Assembly (NCBI RefSeq): GCF_024171945.1
Contig: NZ_JAMTCR010000004.1
Coordinates: 868,001 to 932,000 of the forward strand
DNA length: 64,000 nt
Direction: 5' to 3'
Source: Actinokineospora globicatena
GTDB taxonomy: Bacteria > Actinomycetota > Actinomycetes > Mycobacteriales > Pseudonocardiaceae
The notes beneath the pieces were generated by a model, which worked only from the letters and a program-made list of their open reading frames with translations, was not told where the DNA came from and ran no database searches. Of the stretch, positions 33,361 through 41,944 are shown piece by piece (positions within the stretch are counted from its first letter, which is position 1; the number at the start of each line of letters is the position of its first letter). A program made the translations under genes and the position numbers.

Positions 33361-33679
33361 GGACTTCGGCTCCTACTTCCACGTCTGGCGGAATCGTCGC
33401 GCACAGTCTTCCGCACCCGGGCTGGATCGATCCCGGTAACCGGCGACTCCGGCGGATCCGCGTGTCACTCCTGGTCCGTGACCAGCCTAGTCGCCGGGGG
33501 GCGGTGGTGTGATCTCCGACCGTCCCCTGGCGACACCCGGCCACCCGATACGGGTACCCGGATACCGCGCGGTTAACATTTCCCTCGGTGCCGCGGCCGT
33601 TCCCGCGGCGTGGAATCGATCGCGGTGACCGGGGTTACACCAGGTCGCGGGCGGATCCTGAGGACCAACGAGGAGCGAG
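33361..33679. other. Divergent promoter region, tkt / ctaB
   Basis: 319 bp between outward-facing genes. A palindrome CGGGTACCCG (33551-33560) and a low-GC patch GTTAACATTT near 33572 are visible. The ctaB ribosome-binding site GAGGAG lies just before 33680. Assignment of promoters to either gene is uncertain. Confidence 0.4.
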
Positions 33680-34630
33680 ATGTCGTCGGTGTCCCCCGTG
33701 CCCGTCGACACCCCCGCACCCGCGGGCCGCCGCACCGACACCCGCGCCGTGCTGCGCGCCTACGTCGCGCTGACCAAGCCGCGCATCATCGAGCTGCTGC
33801 TGGTGACCACCGTGCCCGCGATGCTGCTGGCCGCGCGCGGCATCCCGTCGCCGTGGCTGGTGCTCAACACGCTCATCGGCGGCACCATGGCCGCGGGCAG
33901 CGCCAACGCGCTCAACTGCGTGGTCGACGCCGACATCGACGCGGTGATGAAGCGCACGTCCGCCCGCCCGCTGGCCCGCCACGCCGTACCGACCCGCAAC
34001 GCACTGGTGTTCGGCCTGGTGCTCGGCGTCCTGTCCTTCGGCTGGCTCTACGCCACCACCAACCTGCTCGCCGCCGCCATGGCCGTCGGCGCCATCCTGT
34101 TCTACGTCCTCGTCTACACGATGCTCCTCAAGCGACGGACGTCGCAGAACATCGTGTGGGGCGGCGCCGCCGGGTGCATGCCGGTGGTCATCGGCTGGTC
34201 CGCGGTCACCGGCGACGTCGGCTGGCAGGCCCTGGTCATGTTCGGCGTCATCTTCTTCTGGACCCCACCGCACTTCTGGGCCCTGGCCATGAAGTTCCGC
34301 GACGACTACGCCAAGGCGGGCGTCCCCATGCTGCCGGTGGTCGCCACCCCGCAGCACGTCGCCAAGCAGATCGTCATCTACTCCTGGGTCATGGTCGCCT
34401 GGACCCTGCTCCTGGTCCCCGCCACCGGCTGGGTCTACTCGGCCTTCGCCCTCCTCGCCGGTGTCTGGTTCCTCCTGTTCGCCCACAAGCTCTACAACGC
34501 GGTGCGCCAGGACAAGCCGACCAACCCGATGAAGCTGTTCCACCTGTCGAACACGTACCTGACGGCGGTATTCGTGGCCCTGGCCGTCGACTCGGCGATC
34601 TCGCTGCCCATCACCGGCTGGCCGTTCTAG
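33680..34630 (+). CDS. ctaB: Protoheme IX farnesyltransferase
   Basis: UbiA-family membrane enzyme that attaches farnesyl to heme B to make heme O for aa3-type cytochrome oxidase. Of 316 residues, the first Asp-rich motif is [20 protein letters not shown]. The second conserved loop is [20 protein letters not shown], and about nine hydrophobic helices alternate with these loops. ATG follows GAGGAGCGAG. Divergent from tkt, as in mycobacteria. It works with CtaA at 44.4-45.3 kb. Confidence 0.95.
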   Translation: MSSVSPVPVDTPAPAGRRTDTRAVLRAYVALTKPRIIELLLVTTVPAMLLAARGIPSPWLVLNTLIGGTMAAGSANALNCVVDADIDAVMKRTSARPLARHAVPTRNALVFGLVLGVLSFGWLYATTNLLAAAMAVGAILFYVLVYTMLLKRRTSQNIVWGGAAGCMPVVIGWSAVTGDVGWQALVMFGVIFFWTPPHFWALAMKFRDDYAKAGVPMLPVVATPQHVAKQIVIYSWVMVAWTLLLVPATGWVYSAFALLAGVWFLLFAHKLYNAVRQDKPTNPMKLFHLSNTYLTAVFVALAVDSAISLPITGWPF

Positions 34631-34668
34631 CCCTTCAGCCGTTCTAGTGGCCTTCGCTGCGCTGCGGG

Positions 34669-34717
34669 GGTCGGCTCGCCTGCGGCATCGCGAGCAGGGT
34701 CGGCTCGCCTGCGGCAT
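34669..34717 (+). repeat. 20-nt direct repeat, two copies with 29-nt period
   Basis: GGTCGGCTCGCCTGCGGCAT occurs at 34669-34688 and 34698-34717. A similar TCGGCTCGCCGTGCGG string recurs at 45601, next to dispersed repeat copy B. It lies in the noncoding tract between ctaB and the ATP-grasp pseudogene. Confidence 0.7.
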
Positions 34718-34743
34718 TGCATCTAGGCGCGAGTAGGTGAAGA

Positions 34744-34889
34744 GCTCGATGGGGCGAACTTGTTTTGCGTGGGGGCCCTACGACACCCGTGGCAGGACCA
34801 CAAAGCAGGGGCCGAAAAGCATGGCCCTGTCCGCTACCGACGCTACGGGTGCCGTCCCCCCCACACAAAACAAGTCCGCCCCATCGAGC
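34744..34889. repeat. Large imperfect inverted repeat with nested hairpin
   Basis: Arms 34744-34793 and 34842-34889 pair in two blocks. The outer block is 32 positions with two mismatches (34744-34775 with 34858-34889). The inner block is 14 positions with one mismatch and one G-T pair (34780-34793 with 34842-34855). A nested stem, CAGGG-CC with GGCCCTG (34806-34829), lies inside. If transcribed from the minus strand, all three A-C/C-A mismatches become G-U pairs, which suggests selection on an RNA from that strand. The arms contain TTGTTTTG, unusual for this genome. It could be a structured RNA, a MITE-like element or a long terminator. Confidence 0.75.
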
Positions 34890-34925
34890 CTGCCTGGCAC
34901 CAGCGCCTTTGGTGGAGCGGTGGGC

Positions 34926-35012
34926 GGCCAACGTCGTCGGCCGGCGGTCTTGGGGCCAACGTCGTCGACTAGGGGTGTCGGGTGGCAATGAGGGGCTGGG
35001 GCCAGCGTCGTC
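34926..35012 (+). repeat. Three copies of GGCCAACGTCGTCG-type words
   Basis: GGCCAACGTCGTCG occurs at 34926-34939 and 34954-34967. A third variant, GGCCAGCGTCGTC, occurs at 35000-35012. Together with the flanking inverted repeat they make 34631-35033 a repeat-rich, noncoding 403-bp tract; I see no gene in it. Confidence 0.55.
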
Positions 35013-35033
35013 AGCTGGGGGTGGGGTGATCTA

Positions 35034-35820
35034 GTGAGCCGCATGGAGGCGAATGGGCGGGCGTTGGTGGTTTCGCCGACGGCGGTTGGTGGGGTGGGGG
35101 CACTGGTTGACGCGGCGCGTGGGCGGGGGATGGTGGTTGGGGGGCTGGAGCTCGTTGGGCTTGGGTACGCGTGCCACTACTACGGTGGCCCCAAGTTCGC
35201 GGCCAGGGTCGGCGGTATCGGGTTGTTGGAGCCTGCTGTCGGGTGGTTGCCCTCGGTCCCTCAGCACTACCTGGCCCGGCGTGTGCGGCAGATGGCGCTT
35301 TTGGAGGCGTTGGGGGTCGTTGAGCGCGAGTTCGTGAAGCCGCCGGTGAGCAAGGAGTTCGCGGCGGGGGGTCTACACCGCTGCCGAGCTGGCGCGGGTC
35401 ACGGGTGGGTTGCCTGGGGACACCGTGGTGCAGGTCAGCTCGGTGGTCGAGTTCGCGGCCGAGTTCCGGTTGTTCGTGCTGGACGGGGTCGTGCGGGCCG
35501 GGTCCAGGTACGCGACGTGGGGGCGGCTCGACCCGGAGCCGCTCGGGCGGGACGTGCGAGGTGCGCGGGTGCTCGGGTTCGCTGCCGAGTTCCTCAGTGG
35601 GGTCGGGGACACGCTGCCCAGCGGTGTCGTGCTCGACATCGGGCTGGTCGGGCCCCCGGGAGCGCCAGGTCGGGATGTGGCGGTGGTGGAGGCAAACATG
35701 GCGTGGTTCTCGCGGACCTACCAGGCCGAGCCGGGAGGCGCGCTCGACACCGTCCTGCGGTCGGCAGGGCCTGTTGGTGAGGTTCGGGAGGCGGATAGGC
35801 CGTTCCTCGGTGGGTGTTGA
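35034..35820 (+). pseudogene. Frameshifted ATP-grasp (DUF4343-like) protein gene
   Basis: The first frame gives about 110 residues (LVVSPTAVGGVGALVDAAR, YHYLARRVRQMALLEALG-like, REFVKPPVSKEFAAG). The reading then continues in the next frame as VYTAAELARVTGGLPGDTVV, FAAEFRLFVLDGVVRAGSRY and VAVVEANMAWFSRTY. The last two match ATP-grasp proteins of the DUF4343 type as I know them. Removing one G from the six-G run at 35366-35371 restores one 261-residue protein. It is either a real frameshift, a slippage site, or a sequencing error. The start is GTG 35034 or ATG 35043. Plus-strand G-rich codon use differs from the core genes nearby. Confidence 0.75.
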
Positions 35821-35923
35821 GGGCACCGTGGTGGGGCGGGAAGCGTGGCCGTTCTGTGACCAACCTGGGGCGGGGGGTGGGCGTGTTCGGGGGGAAGGCG
35901 GAAACGGGATTGGGGAGAGGAAA

Positions 35924-36541
35924 ATGATGGGGCGCATGGGGAAGCGTGCGGGGGTTGTTGTGGGGGTGGCTGTGGTGTTGTCGACAGTGTTGGGGGTGGC
36001 GGGGGCGAGTACGGCCGCGGCGTGCACGCAGGCGGATTACAGCGTGGGGGTTTTCGCGTCGCGGTTGCCGCAGGTGAAGCCGGGGGAGAAGGGCAGCGCG
36101 GTGTTGGCGTTGCAGCTTGGCCTGCGGCAGCGCGGGTATGGGTTGGTGGGGACGGGGAACTACCAGCGGAACACGGAGGCCGCGGTGCGGGACTTCCAGC
36201 GCAAGAGCGGGATCAACCCGAGTGGGATCGTCGGACCCAAGACGTGGAACGCGTTGCTGGCCGACACCTACACCGCCAGTGACATCGGGGTTCGGCACCG
36301 GCCGCAGGTGTTGCCTGGGTCTCGGGACAAGCGGGCGGTGGACCAGTTGCGGACCTACCTGCTGGTGATCTCCCCCTACCAGGGCGCGTCCGGGGTGGAG
36401 GACTGGTACGGGCCGAGGTTGCAGGGGATGGTGCGGGACTTCCAGCGGCGGGCCGGGATCAAGGCCAGTGGGATCGTCGGGCCGCGGACCTGGGCGGCGC
36501 TGGGTCGGGCTGTCGCGGTGACCGGCGCGTTCTCCTGCTGA
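35924..36541 (+). CDS. Secreted protein with two peptidoglycan-binding (PGB_1) repeats
   Basis: The 205-residue protein has a basic N-terminus and a signal peptide (about 5-30, ending GASTAAA). PGB repeat 1 has GSAVLALQLGLRQRGYGL and AVRDFQRKSGINPSGIVGPK. Repeat 2 has VDQLRTYLLVISPY and MVRDFQRRAGIKASGIVGPR. Each ends in TW.AL. No catalytic domain is present, so it is probably a wall-bound binding protein. GGGAGAGG precedes ATG 35924, with ATGs at 35927 and 35936 as alternatives. Codons end in G more often than in neighbouring core genes, which suggests separate origin. Confidence 0.85.
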   Translation: MMGRMGKRAGVVVGVAVVLSTVLGVAGASTAAACTQADYSVGVFASRLPQVKPGEKGSAVLALQLGLRQRGYGLVGTGNYQRNTEAAVRDFQRKSGINPSGIVGPKTWNALLADTYTASDIGVRHRPQVLPGSRDKRAVDQLRTYLLVISPYQGASGVEDWYGPRLQGMVRDFQRRAGIKASGIVGPRTWAALGRAVAVTGAFSC

Positions 36542-36547
36542 GCGCGG

Positions 36548-36583
36548 CCAGGGCGGGGGTCCGGTGCGGGAACCCCGCCCTGG
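36548..36583. terminator. Hairpin between convergent PGB protein and HD-domain genes
   Basis: CCAGGGCGGGG (36548-36558) and CCCCGCCCTGG (36573-36583) form a perfect 11-bp stem with a 14-nt loop; it can serve both strands. Confidence 0.75.
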
Positions 36584-36586
36584 TGC

Positions 36587-37261
36587 TCAGGCGACGGCGG
36601 TGAGGAGGCGGGAGACGGTGGGGTCGTCGAGGGATTCCTGGATGCACTGCCACAGTTCCAGGTTCGCCGTGGCCCAGCGGGAGTAGGCGGCCGCGGCGGC
36701 GGGGGAGTAGAAGTAGTAGCCCTCGGCGTGCGGGTCGCGTTGTTCGCCGACGATCTTGTTGGCGAGTTCGCGGAGGCTGACGCCGTTCTCGGCGAGGTAG
36801 CGGTGGGCCAGCACGACGGGGGTCACCGGGAGGGCCTTGAACAGGGTGTCGGCGTCGCTGAGGGCTTGGGCCTCGCGGGTGATGTCGCGGTGGCGGGTGC
36901 GCATCTCGGCCTCGTCGACGATGGCGTCGATCCACCGCGCGGCCTCCGGCGCGACACCGGCCCCGGCGAGGATCGACAGGCGCAGGCCGCTGCCCGCCGC
37001 GGCGGTGGAGTTGCGGCGGACCAGGTAGTTGACGTCGTGCACCAGGGCGGCGGTTTCCACGATGGCGACGTCGGAGCCGTTGCCCGCGGCGAACTCCGCG
37101 GCCTTGTCGCGCACGAAGCTGACGTGGTGCCAGCCGTGGAACTGCAGCCGCGCCGCGTGCCGTTCGCACAGGGCGCGGACGTGGCGCTCGACGGCGGTGA
37201 TCGCGGGTCGCGCGATGGTGGCCGTGGTGTCGGACACTGCGGCGGTGCTCGAGGCGGACAT
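36587..37261 (-). CDS. HD-domain phosphohydrolase-like protein
   Basis: The 224-residue protein has metal-ligand candidates in HGWHHVSFVRDKA (about residues 42-54), the signature His-Asp in AALVHDVNY, RHRDITREAQ and LSDADTLFK. This is the layout of small HD hydrolases acting on nucleotides or phosphorylated metabolites. The substrate is not predictable. ATG 37261 has GAAGGGGAAGG upstream, and a TATACCAT box on the minus strand (plus-strand ATGGTATA at 37300-37307) is a candidate -10. It follows the cupin gene by 76 bp. Confidence 0.78.
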   Translation of the reverse strand: MSASSTAAVSDTTATIARPAITAVERHVRALCERHAARLQFHGWHHVSFVRDKAAEFAAGNGSDVAIVETAALVHDVNYLVRRNSTAAAGSGLRLSILAGAGVAPEAARWIDAIVDEAEMRTRHRDITREAQALSDADTLFKALPVTPVVLAHRYLAENGVSLRELANKIVGEQRDPHAEGYYFYSPAAAAAYSRWATANLELWQCIQESLDDPTVSRLLTAVA

Positions 37262-37337
37262 GCCGACCTTCCCCTTCCGTTGGACAAACGGGTGGGGCGA
37301 TGGTATAGGCAGGCGCGTGCGGGCACGGTTGCCTTCG

Positions 37338-37973
37338 TCACAGCCTGCTGGTCAGCTCTCCCAGCCGCGACTCCACCGGCACGTGCCGGTGGCCGATCCC
37401 GGTGCTCGGGTCCCAGGACAGGCTCCACCGGCGCACCGGGCGCGACTTGACCAGGAACGTCATGGTGCCGTCCTGCGCGCACGGGATGCGGTGGAAGTCG
37501 TGCGCGGTCAGGAAACCCGAGTCGCCAGCCAGGCACTCGGTGCGCCTGGTCAGCCGGACGCCGGTGATCAGGCCGGAGTCGGGGTCGGTGGTGGTGGCGT
37601 AGCGCTCGTGCCGGTAGCCGCCGCGCAGGATCACCGTGCAGAAGTGGTAGCGGTGGTTGTGCACCGAGTCCGCGTAGCCGGGCCGCCACTCGTGGCGCGG
37701 TTTGTACTCGTGCAGCCAGAAGGTGAACGGCTCGTCGACGTGGTCGCGCAGGCACCAGGCGAAGTGCGTGGTGGTCTCGCGCGAGCGGGCCACCAGCGCC
37801 TCGGTGTGCCGGGGGTCGAGGTCGGCGAGGTGGCGGCGCAGGACCGCGCGCAGCACCGCGCCGTCCACCCAGTCCGACACTCCTCTGTGGACAGCGGACC
37901 AGGGCCGCTCTGGGACATCGATCTCGCGCATGCGCTGCGCCAGCTGGGACAGCGCGGGCACCGGGGAGGTCAC
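37338..37973 (-). CDS. Cupin-fold protein, possible metal-dependent dioxygenase
   Basis: A protein of about 211 residues. DSVHNHRYHFCTVILRGGYR resembles cupin motif 1, with two His and a following Glu in RHERY. GDSGFLTAHDFHRIPC resembles motif 2, with a further His. The spacing resembles thiol-dioxygenase-like cupins, but I cannot name the reaction. Start uncertain: GTG 37973 lies 4 nt after the preceding membrane-protein gene, while a TTG at 37988 would overlap it. Tight spacing suggests one transcript with that gene. Confidence 0.65.
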   Translation of the reverse strand: MTSPVPALSQLAQRMREIDVPERPWSAVHRGVSDWVDGAVLRAVLRRHLADLDPRHTEALVARSRETTTHFAWCLRDHVDEPFTFWLHEYKPRHEWRPGYADSVHNHRYHFCTVILRGGYRHERYATTTDPDSGLITGVRLTRRTECLAGDSGFLTAHDFHRIPCAQDGTMTFLVKSRPVRRWSLSWDPSTGIGHRHVPVESRLGELTSRL

Positions 37974-37977
37974 GGCA

Positions 37978-38982
37978 TCAGCTCTCAAGCTCGGCTTTGG
38001 TGGAGAACTCGTGGCGGAACTGGTGGAACTTCGCCTCCAGGTCGAGGAACTCGGCCTCGGACAGGGAGGAGCCGGTGATCGCCCCGAAGTGCGCGCAGAA
38101 CTCCGCGCGGGTGGTGTCGGGGGTGAGCACGAACCGGTGCGCGTCGCGGGCGGCGTGCACGCGGGCGAACTCGGCGCGCTGCATGTCGTAGATGAAGGAG
38201 CCCTCGGAGAAGCGCAGCGTGCGCGGGTAGAGCGACGGGGCGCCCGCGACCGCGCTGTAGAGGGTGATCCACACGCAGTCGTCGAACAGCTCGACCCGGT
38301 CGAGCGGGGGATCGGCGATGACGGTCACGTCGATGCCCGCGCACCGCGCCCGCGCCAGGTACAACCCGACCAGGCCGATGCGGATCTCCTCGTGCAGGGT
38401 CAGCTGGATCTTCTCGAAGTCCGCGCTGGCGCCCTGGTGCCGGGCCAGGTGCCGGGCCCGGCCGCTGATCGCGCCGCGCTCGCGTGGGTCGGCGAGCACC
38501 GCGCGCACCTCCCACTGCGCTGGCGAGAGCAGCATCCTGGCCGCGGCGTAGCGGCCGGAGAACCCGCGGAACCACAGCTGCCTGGTCTGGCGCAGGTCGG
38601 ACATGATCAGCGCGTTGAACGCCGGGTCCGGCTCGGTGCTCGCCTCGAACACGTGGGTGGGGAAGAACTCCTGGTTGAGCGAGCGGTACTCCGCCGAGAG
38701 CTCGCGCAGCGCCTTGCGGCTCTCCTCGATCACCGGGGTGACCATGGCGCGCTGGGCGGCGCTCGCGGTGATCAGGGTCTGGCCGAAGCCGACCACCGCG
38801 GACACCAGGGTGCCGGTGCCCAGCGCGGTGAGCAGGTTGCGGCCGAGGCCGGGGTCGAGCTCGCCCGACACCCACATCGACAGCCCGGACACCACGAGCA
38901 GCACGGTCAGCAGCAGACCGGTGCGGGTCCAGAACATCTCTTGGATGGGGTGGGCGCGGAGGCTCTTGCCGTCCGCGGGCAC
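37978..38982 (-). CDS. Membrane-anchored protein with unknown cytoplasmic domain
   Basis: The 334-residue protein has two hydrophobic helices near the N-terminus (about 21-39 and 48-68, TGLLLTVLLVVSGLSMWVSG first). A soluble helical/alpha-beta domain of about 260 residues follows: SRKALRELSAEYRSLNQEFF, LWFRGFSGRYAAARML, CAGIDVTVIADPPLDR, RFSEGSFIYDMQRAEF. I do not recognise a catalytic motif. GTG 38982 is chosen because AGGGAGG lies 8 nt upstream; GTG 38991 overlaps that site. It is the first gene of a minus-strand group with the cupin and HD proteins. Confidence 0.7.
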   Translation of the reverse strand: MPADGKSLRAHPIQEMFWTRTGLLLTVLLVVSGLSMWVSGELDPGLGRNLLTALGTGTLVSAVVGFGQTLITASAAQRAMVTPVIEESRKALRELSAEYRSLNQEFFPTHVFEASTEPDPAFNALIMSDLRQTRQLWFRGFSGRYAAARMLLSPAQWEVRAVLADPRERGAISGRARHLARHQGASADFEKIQLTLHEEIRIGLVGLYLARARCAGIDVTVIADPPLDRVELFDDCVWITLYSAVAGAPSLYPRTLRFSEGSFIYDMQRAEFARVHAARDAHRFVLTPDTTRAEFCAHFGAITGSSLSEAEFLDLEAKFHQFRHEFSTKAELES

Positions 38983-39164
38983 GGTGGTCACCTCCCTGGG
39001 CGCACCCGCACGGCAGCGAAGGGTGTCCGAACGGGGGCTTGCTGTGACTTTACGCTGCTCGGGGCGGGAATTGGTTGCGAACATCGGGTGAGGGCGGTGG
39101 GAACCGCACCCCGGCCGCGACCGGTGCGGTAGGGCCACCCCGCGCAGGGGGTGATCGGGGCATT

Positions 39165-39170
39165 TAAGCT
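39165..39170 (+). promoter_or_regulatory. Candidate -10 box of leaderless FKBP lipoprotein gene
   Basis: TAAGCT is followed by 7 nt and the ATG at 39178. No ribosome-binding site is present in those 7 nt (GCCCGCC). Confidence 0.5.
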
Positions 39171-39177
39171 GCCCGCC

Positions 39178-39777
39178 ATGCGCAACGTCGGCAAGTTCAT
39201 GATCGCGGTCGCGGTGGGGATCAGCCTCACCGCCTGCGCCAACTCCGAGCAGGCCTCCAGCCGGCCGCCAGGGGATCCCGCGGCGAGCGCGAAGCCGCGC
39301 CCCACCTCGAGCAGCGCCGCGCCGACCACCACCGCCTCGGCGGCGGTGTCCACCCAGACCGGCGGCCAGGAGTGCTCGGTCGACGACATCCTGGTCGAGG
39401 GCGCGCCGGGCAGCAAGCCGAAGATCACCATCCCGCCCGCCTGCGCCGCGCCGAAGACGCTGCAGAGCAAGGACCTGGTCGAGGGCACCGGCGCCGCGGT
39501 CACCGCGGGCGTCACCATGGACACCCACTACCTGCTGGTCACCTGGTCCAACCGGCAGGAGAAGGACTCGTCCTGGGACCGCGGCGAGCCCTACCCGCTG
39601 GAGAACGTCGGCAAGGCCCAGGTCATCGACGGCTGGAACGAGGGCCTGCTCGGGATGAAGCAGGGCGGCCGCAGGCTGCTCGTCGTGCCGCCGGACAAGG
39701 GCTACGGCGAGGGCGGCAACGGCATCGCGCCCAACGAGACGCTGGTGTTCGTCATCGACGCCGTCAAGGTCACCTGA
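39178..39777 (+). CDS. FKBP-type peptidyl-prolyl isomerase lipoprotein
   Basis: The 199-residue protein has a lipoprotein signal with lipobox SLTAC, a Ser/Pro/Thr/Ala-rich linker and an FKBP domain of about 110 residues. Domain motifs are DLVEGTGAAVTAG, VIDGWNEGLLGMKQGGRR, VVPPDKGYGEGG and ETLVFVIDAVKV. Such proteins assist folding of exported proteins at the outer face of the membrane. The downstream hairpin at 39798 separates it from the convergent exporter gene. Confidence 0.9.
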   Translation: MRNVGKFMIAVAVGISLTACANSEQASSRPPGDPAASAKPRPTSSSAAPTTTASAAVSTQTGGQECSVDDILVEGAPGSKPKITIPPACAAPKTLQSKDLVEGTGAAVTAGVTMDTHYLLVTWSNRQEKDSSWDRGEPYPLENVGKAQVIDGWNEGLLGMKQGGRRLLVVPPDKGYGEGGNGIAPNETLVFVIDAVKVT

Positions 39778-39797
39778 TCACCGATCTGCTCTGCCGA

Positions 39798-39824
39798 GGG
39801 GCGCGCCCGCACCGGGCGCGCCCC
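39798..39824. terminator. Bidirectional hairpin between FKBP and MMPL genes
   Basis: GGGGCGCGCCCG and CGGGCGCGCCCC form a perfect 12-bp stem with a 3-nt loop, between convergent genes. Confidence 0.75.
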
Positions 39825-39832
39825 TGCGCGTC

Positions 39833-41881
39833 TCAGCCGACCTTGCTCGGCCACCACACCTTGCGTCCTATGTCGACGGTCAGCGCGGGCACCAGCAGCG
39901 AGCGCACCAGCAGCGTGTCGAGCAGCACGCCGAACGCGACCAGGAACGCGATCTGCGCCAGGAACAGGATTGGCAGCACCGCCAGCGCGGCGAACGTGGC
40001 CGCCAGCACCACCCCCGCCGAGGTGATCACGCCGCCGGTGACGGTCAGCCCGCGCAGCGCCCCCTCCCTGGTGCCGTGCGCCAGCGACTCCTCGCGCACC
40101 CTGGTCATCAGGAAGATGTTGTAGTCGATGCCCAGCGCCACCAGGAACACGAACGCGAACAGCGGCACGCTCGGGTCGGCGCCGGGGAAGCCGAGCACGT
40201 GGTTGAACACCAGCGCGCTCACCCCCAGCGTCGCGGCGAACGAGAGCACCACGGTGGCGATCAGCAGCAGCGGCGCCAGCAGCGCGCGCAGCAGCAGCGC
40301 CAGGATCAGGAAGATCACCGCGAGCACCACCGGGATGATGATCTTCCGGTCGTGCAGCGAGCTGGTGCGCACGTCGAGCTGACCCGCGGTCGCGCCGCCG
40401 ACGAGGGTGCCGCCGACGTCCCTGGTCCGCTCGCGCAGCCGTTGCACCGTGTCGAGCGCGTTGGGGCTGTCGGCGGCGTCCTTGAGCACCGCGTTGATCT
40501 CGACCTTCCCGTCGACGATCTTCGCCCCGCGCACGGCCGCGTCGGCGACGCCCTCGGTGTCCTTGGCCAGTCGCACGACCTCCTGCGCCGAGGACGCCGC
40601 GGTCACCAGGATCGCGGGCGAGCCGGTGCCGCCGGGGAAGTGCCGGGTCAGCACCTGCTGGCCGGTGACCGAGTCGACCTCGGTGAGGAACAGCTCGCTC
40701 TGCGCCACGCCGTCCGCCCGCAGCTGCGGCAGGAACCCGACCCCGATCGCGAGCACGAGCGTGCTGAGCAGCCAGACCGCGCGCGGACGGCGCCCGACCA
40801 GGCCCGCGACCCTGGGCCACACCCCGCGGCGCGGCTGCTCCTCGTCGACCGTGCCGTGCTTCGGTCGCGCGGGCCAGAACGCGGCCCGACCCAGCAGGAC
40901 CAGCACGGCGGGCAGGAACGTCAGAGCGGCGGCCAGTGAGGCGGCGATGCCGATCGCGGCGACCGGGCCGAGGCTGGAGTTGGACCGCAGGTCGGAGATC
41001 AGCAGGCAGAGCAGTCCGGCGATGACCGTGCCCGCCGACGCCGCGATCGGTCCGGCGGCGGCCCGCAGCGCGGCCCGCATGGCCGCGCCCTTGCTCTCGT
41101 GCCTGCGCAGCTCCTCGCGCAGCCGGGCGATCAGCAGCAGCGCGTAGTCGGTCGCGGCGCCGAACACCAGGATGAACAGGATGCCCTGGCTCTGCCCGTT
41201 GAGCAGCAGCACACCGGCCTTGGCCAGCGCGTAGACCACGGCGACGGCCAGGCAGAGCGCGAGCCCGGCGGTCAGCAGCACCACCAGCGGCAGCACCGGA
41301 CTGCGGTAGACGACCACCAGGATCAGCGCGACCACGGCCGCGGTGACGCCGAGCAGCAGGCCGTCGATCCCGCCGAACGCGGCGGTGAAGTCGGCGATCA
41401 GCCCGCCGGGCCCGGTCACGTGCGCGGCCAGCCCGTCCGGCAGGCCCGCGAGCCGCTCGCGGATGTCGGCGACGACCTCGCGGGGCTTCTCGCCGCCGGT
41501 GGGCAGCAGCGCGACCGACTGGGCGGCCTCGTTGTCCTGTGTGGACAGCTTGAGCGGGGTCACCGGGCCGACGCCGGGCACCTTCGCGACCTCGGAGAGA
41601 GCGGCGGTGATCGCCTGCTGGTCCTCGCCGGTGAGGCCGCCGGGGCGCTCGAACACCAGCACCGCGGGCAGGGCGTTGACCTCGGCGAAGCCCTTCTGCA
41701 GCTCGCCGACCCTGGTCGACTCGGCGGACTCGGGCAGGAACGCGGCGTTGTCGTTGGTCTGCACCGTGCTCAACTGGCCCTGCAGCGGACCGCCGATGCC
41801 GCCGACGACGAGCCAGCCGACGATCAGCAGTGCGGGCAGGATCCAGCGCGCGGCGCGGGCGCGGGTACGGTTGTCTGTCAT
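39833..41881 (-). CDS. MMPL/RND-family membrane transporter
   Basis: The 682-residue protein has 11-12 predicted helices in two halves, each with a large external loop. N-terminal TM1 is WILPALLIVGWLVVG. Family motifs include GAATDYALLLIARLREEL in the first half and LGIDYNIFLMTRVREE in the second, the Asp-Tyr pair of the proton relay. Substrates of this family are lipids or hydrophobic drugs. ATG 41881 has AGGGA upstream. It is divergent from a marR gene across a palindromic operator, so it is probably the exporter controlled by that repressor. Confidence 0.9.
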   Translation of the reverse strand: MTDNRTRARAARWILPALLIVGWLVVGGIGGPLQGQLSTVQTNDNAAFLPESAESTRVGELQKGFAEVNALPAVLVFERPGGLTGEDQQAITAALSEVAKVPGVGPVTPLKLSTQDNEAAQSVALLPTGGEKPREVVADIRERLAGLPDGLAAHVTGPGGLIADFTAAFGGIDGLLLGVTAAVVALILVVVYRSPVLPLVVLLTAGLALCLAVAVVYALAKAGVLLLNGQSQGILFILVFGAATDYALLLIARLREELRRHESKGAAMRAALRAAAGPIAASAGTVIAGLLCLLISDLRSNSSLGPVAAIGIAASLAAALTFLPAVLVLLGRAAFWPARPKHGTVDEEQPRRGVWPRVAGLVGRRPRAVWLLSTLVLAIGVGFLPQLRADGVAQSELFLTEVDSVTGQQVLTRHFPGGTGSPAILVTAASSAQEVVRLAKDTEGVADAAVRGAKIVDGKVEINAVLKDAADSPNALDTVQRLRERTRDVGGTLVGGATAGQLDVRTSSLHDRKIIIPVVLAVIFLILALLLRALLAPLLLIATVVLSFAATLGVSALVFNHVLGFPGADPSVPLFAFVFLVALGIDYNIFLMTRVREESLAHGTREGALRGLTVTGGVITSAGVVLAATFAALAVLPILFLAQIAFLVAFGVLLDTLLVRSLLVPALTVDIGRKVWWPSKVG

Positions 41882-41944
41882 CGCGTCCCTGTGCTGGTGG
41901 GGATGGGTGGTGGGCTGGCCGGGGCACATCGCCCGGGAACACTA

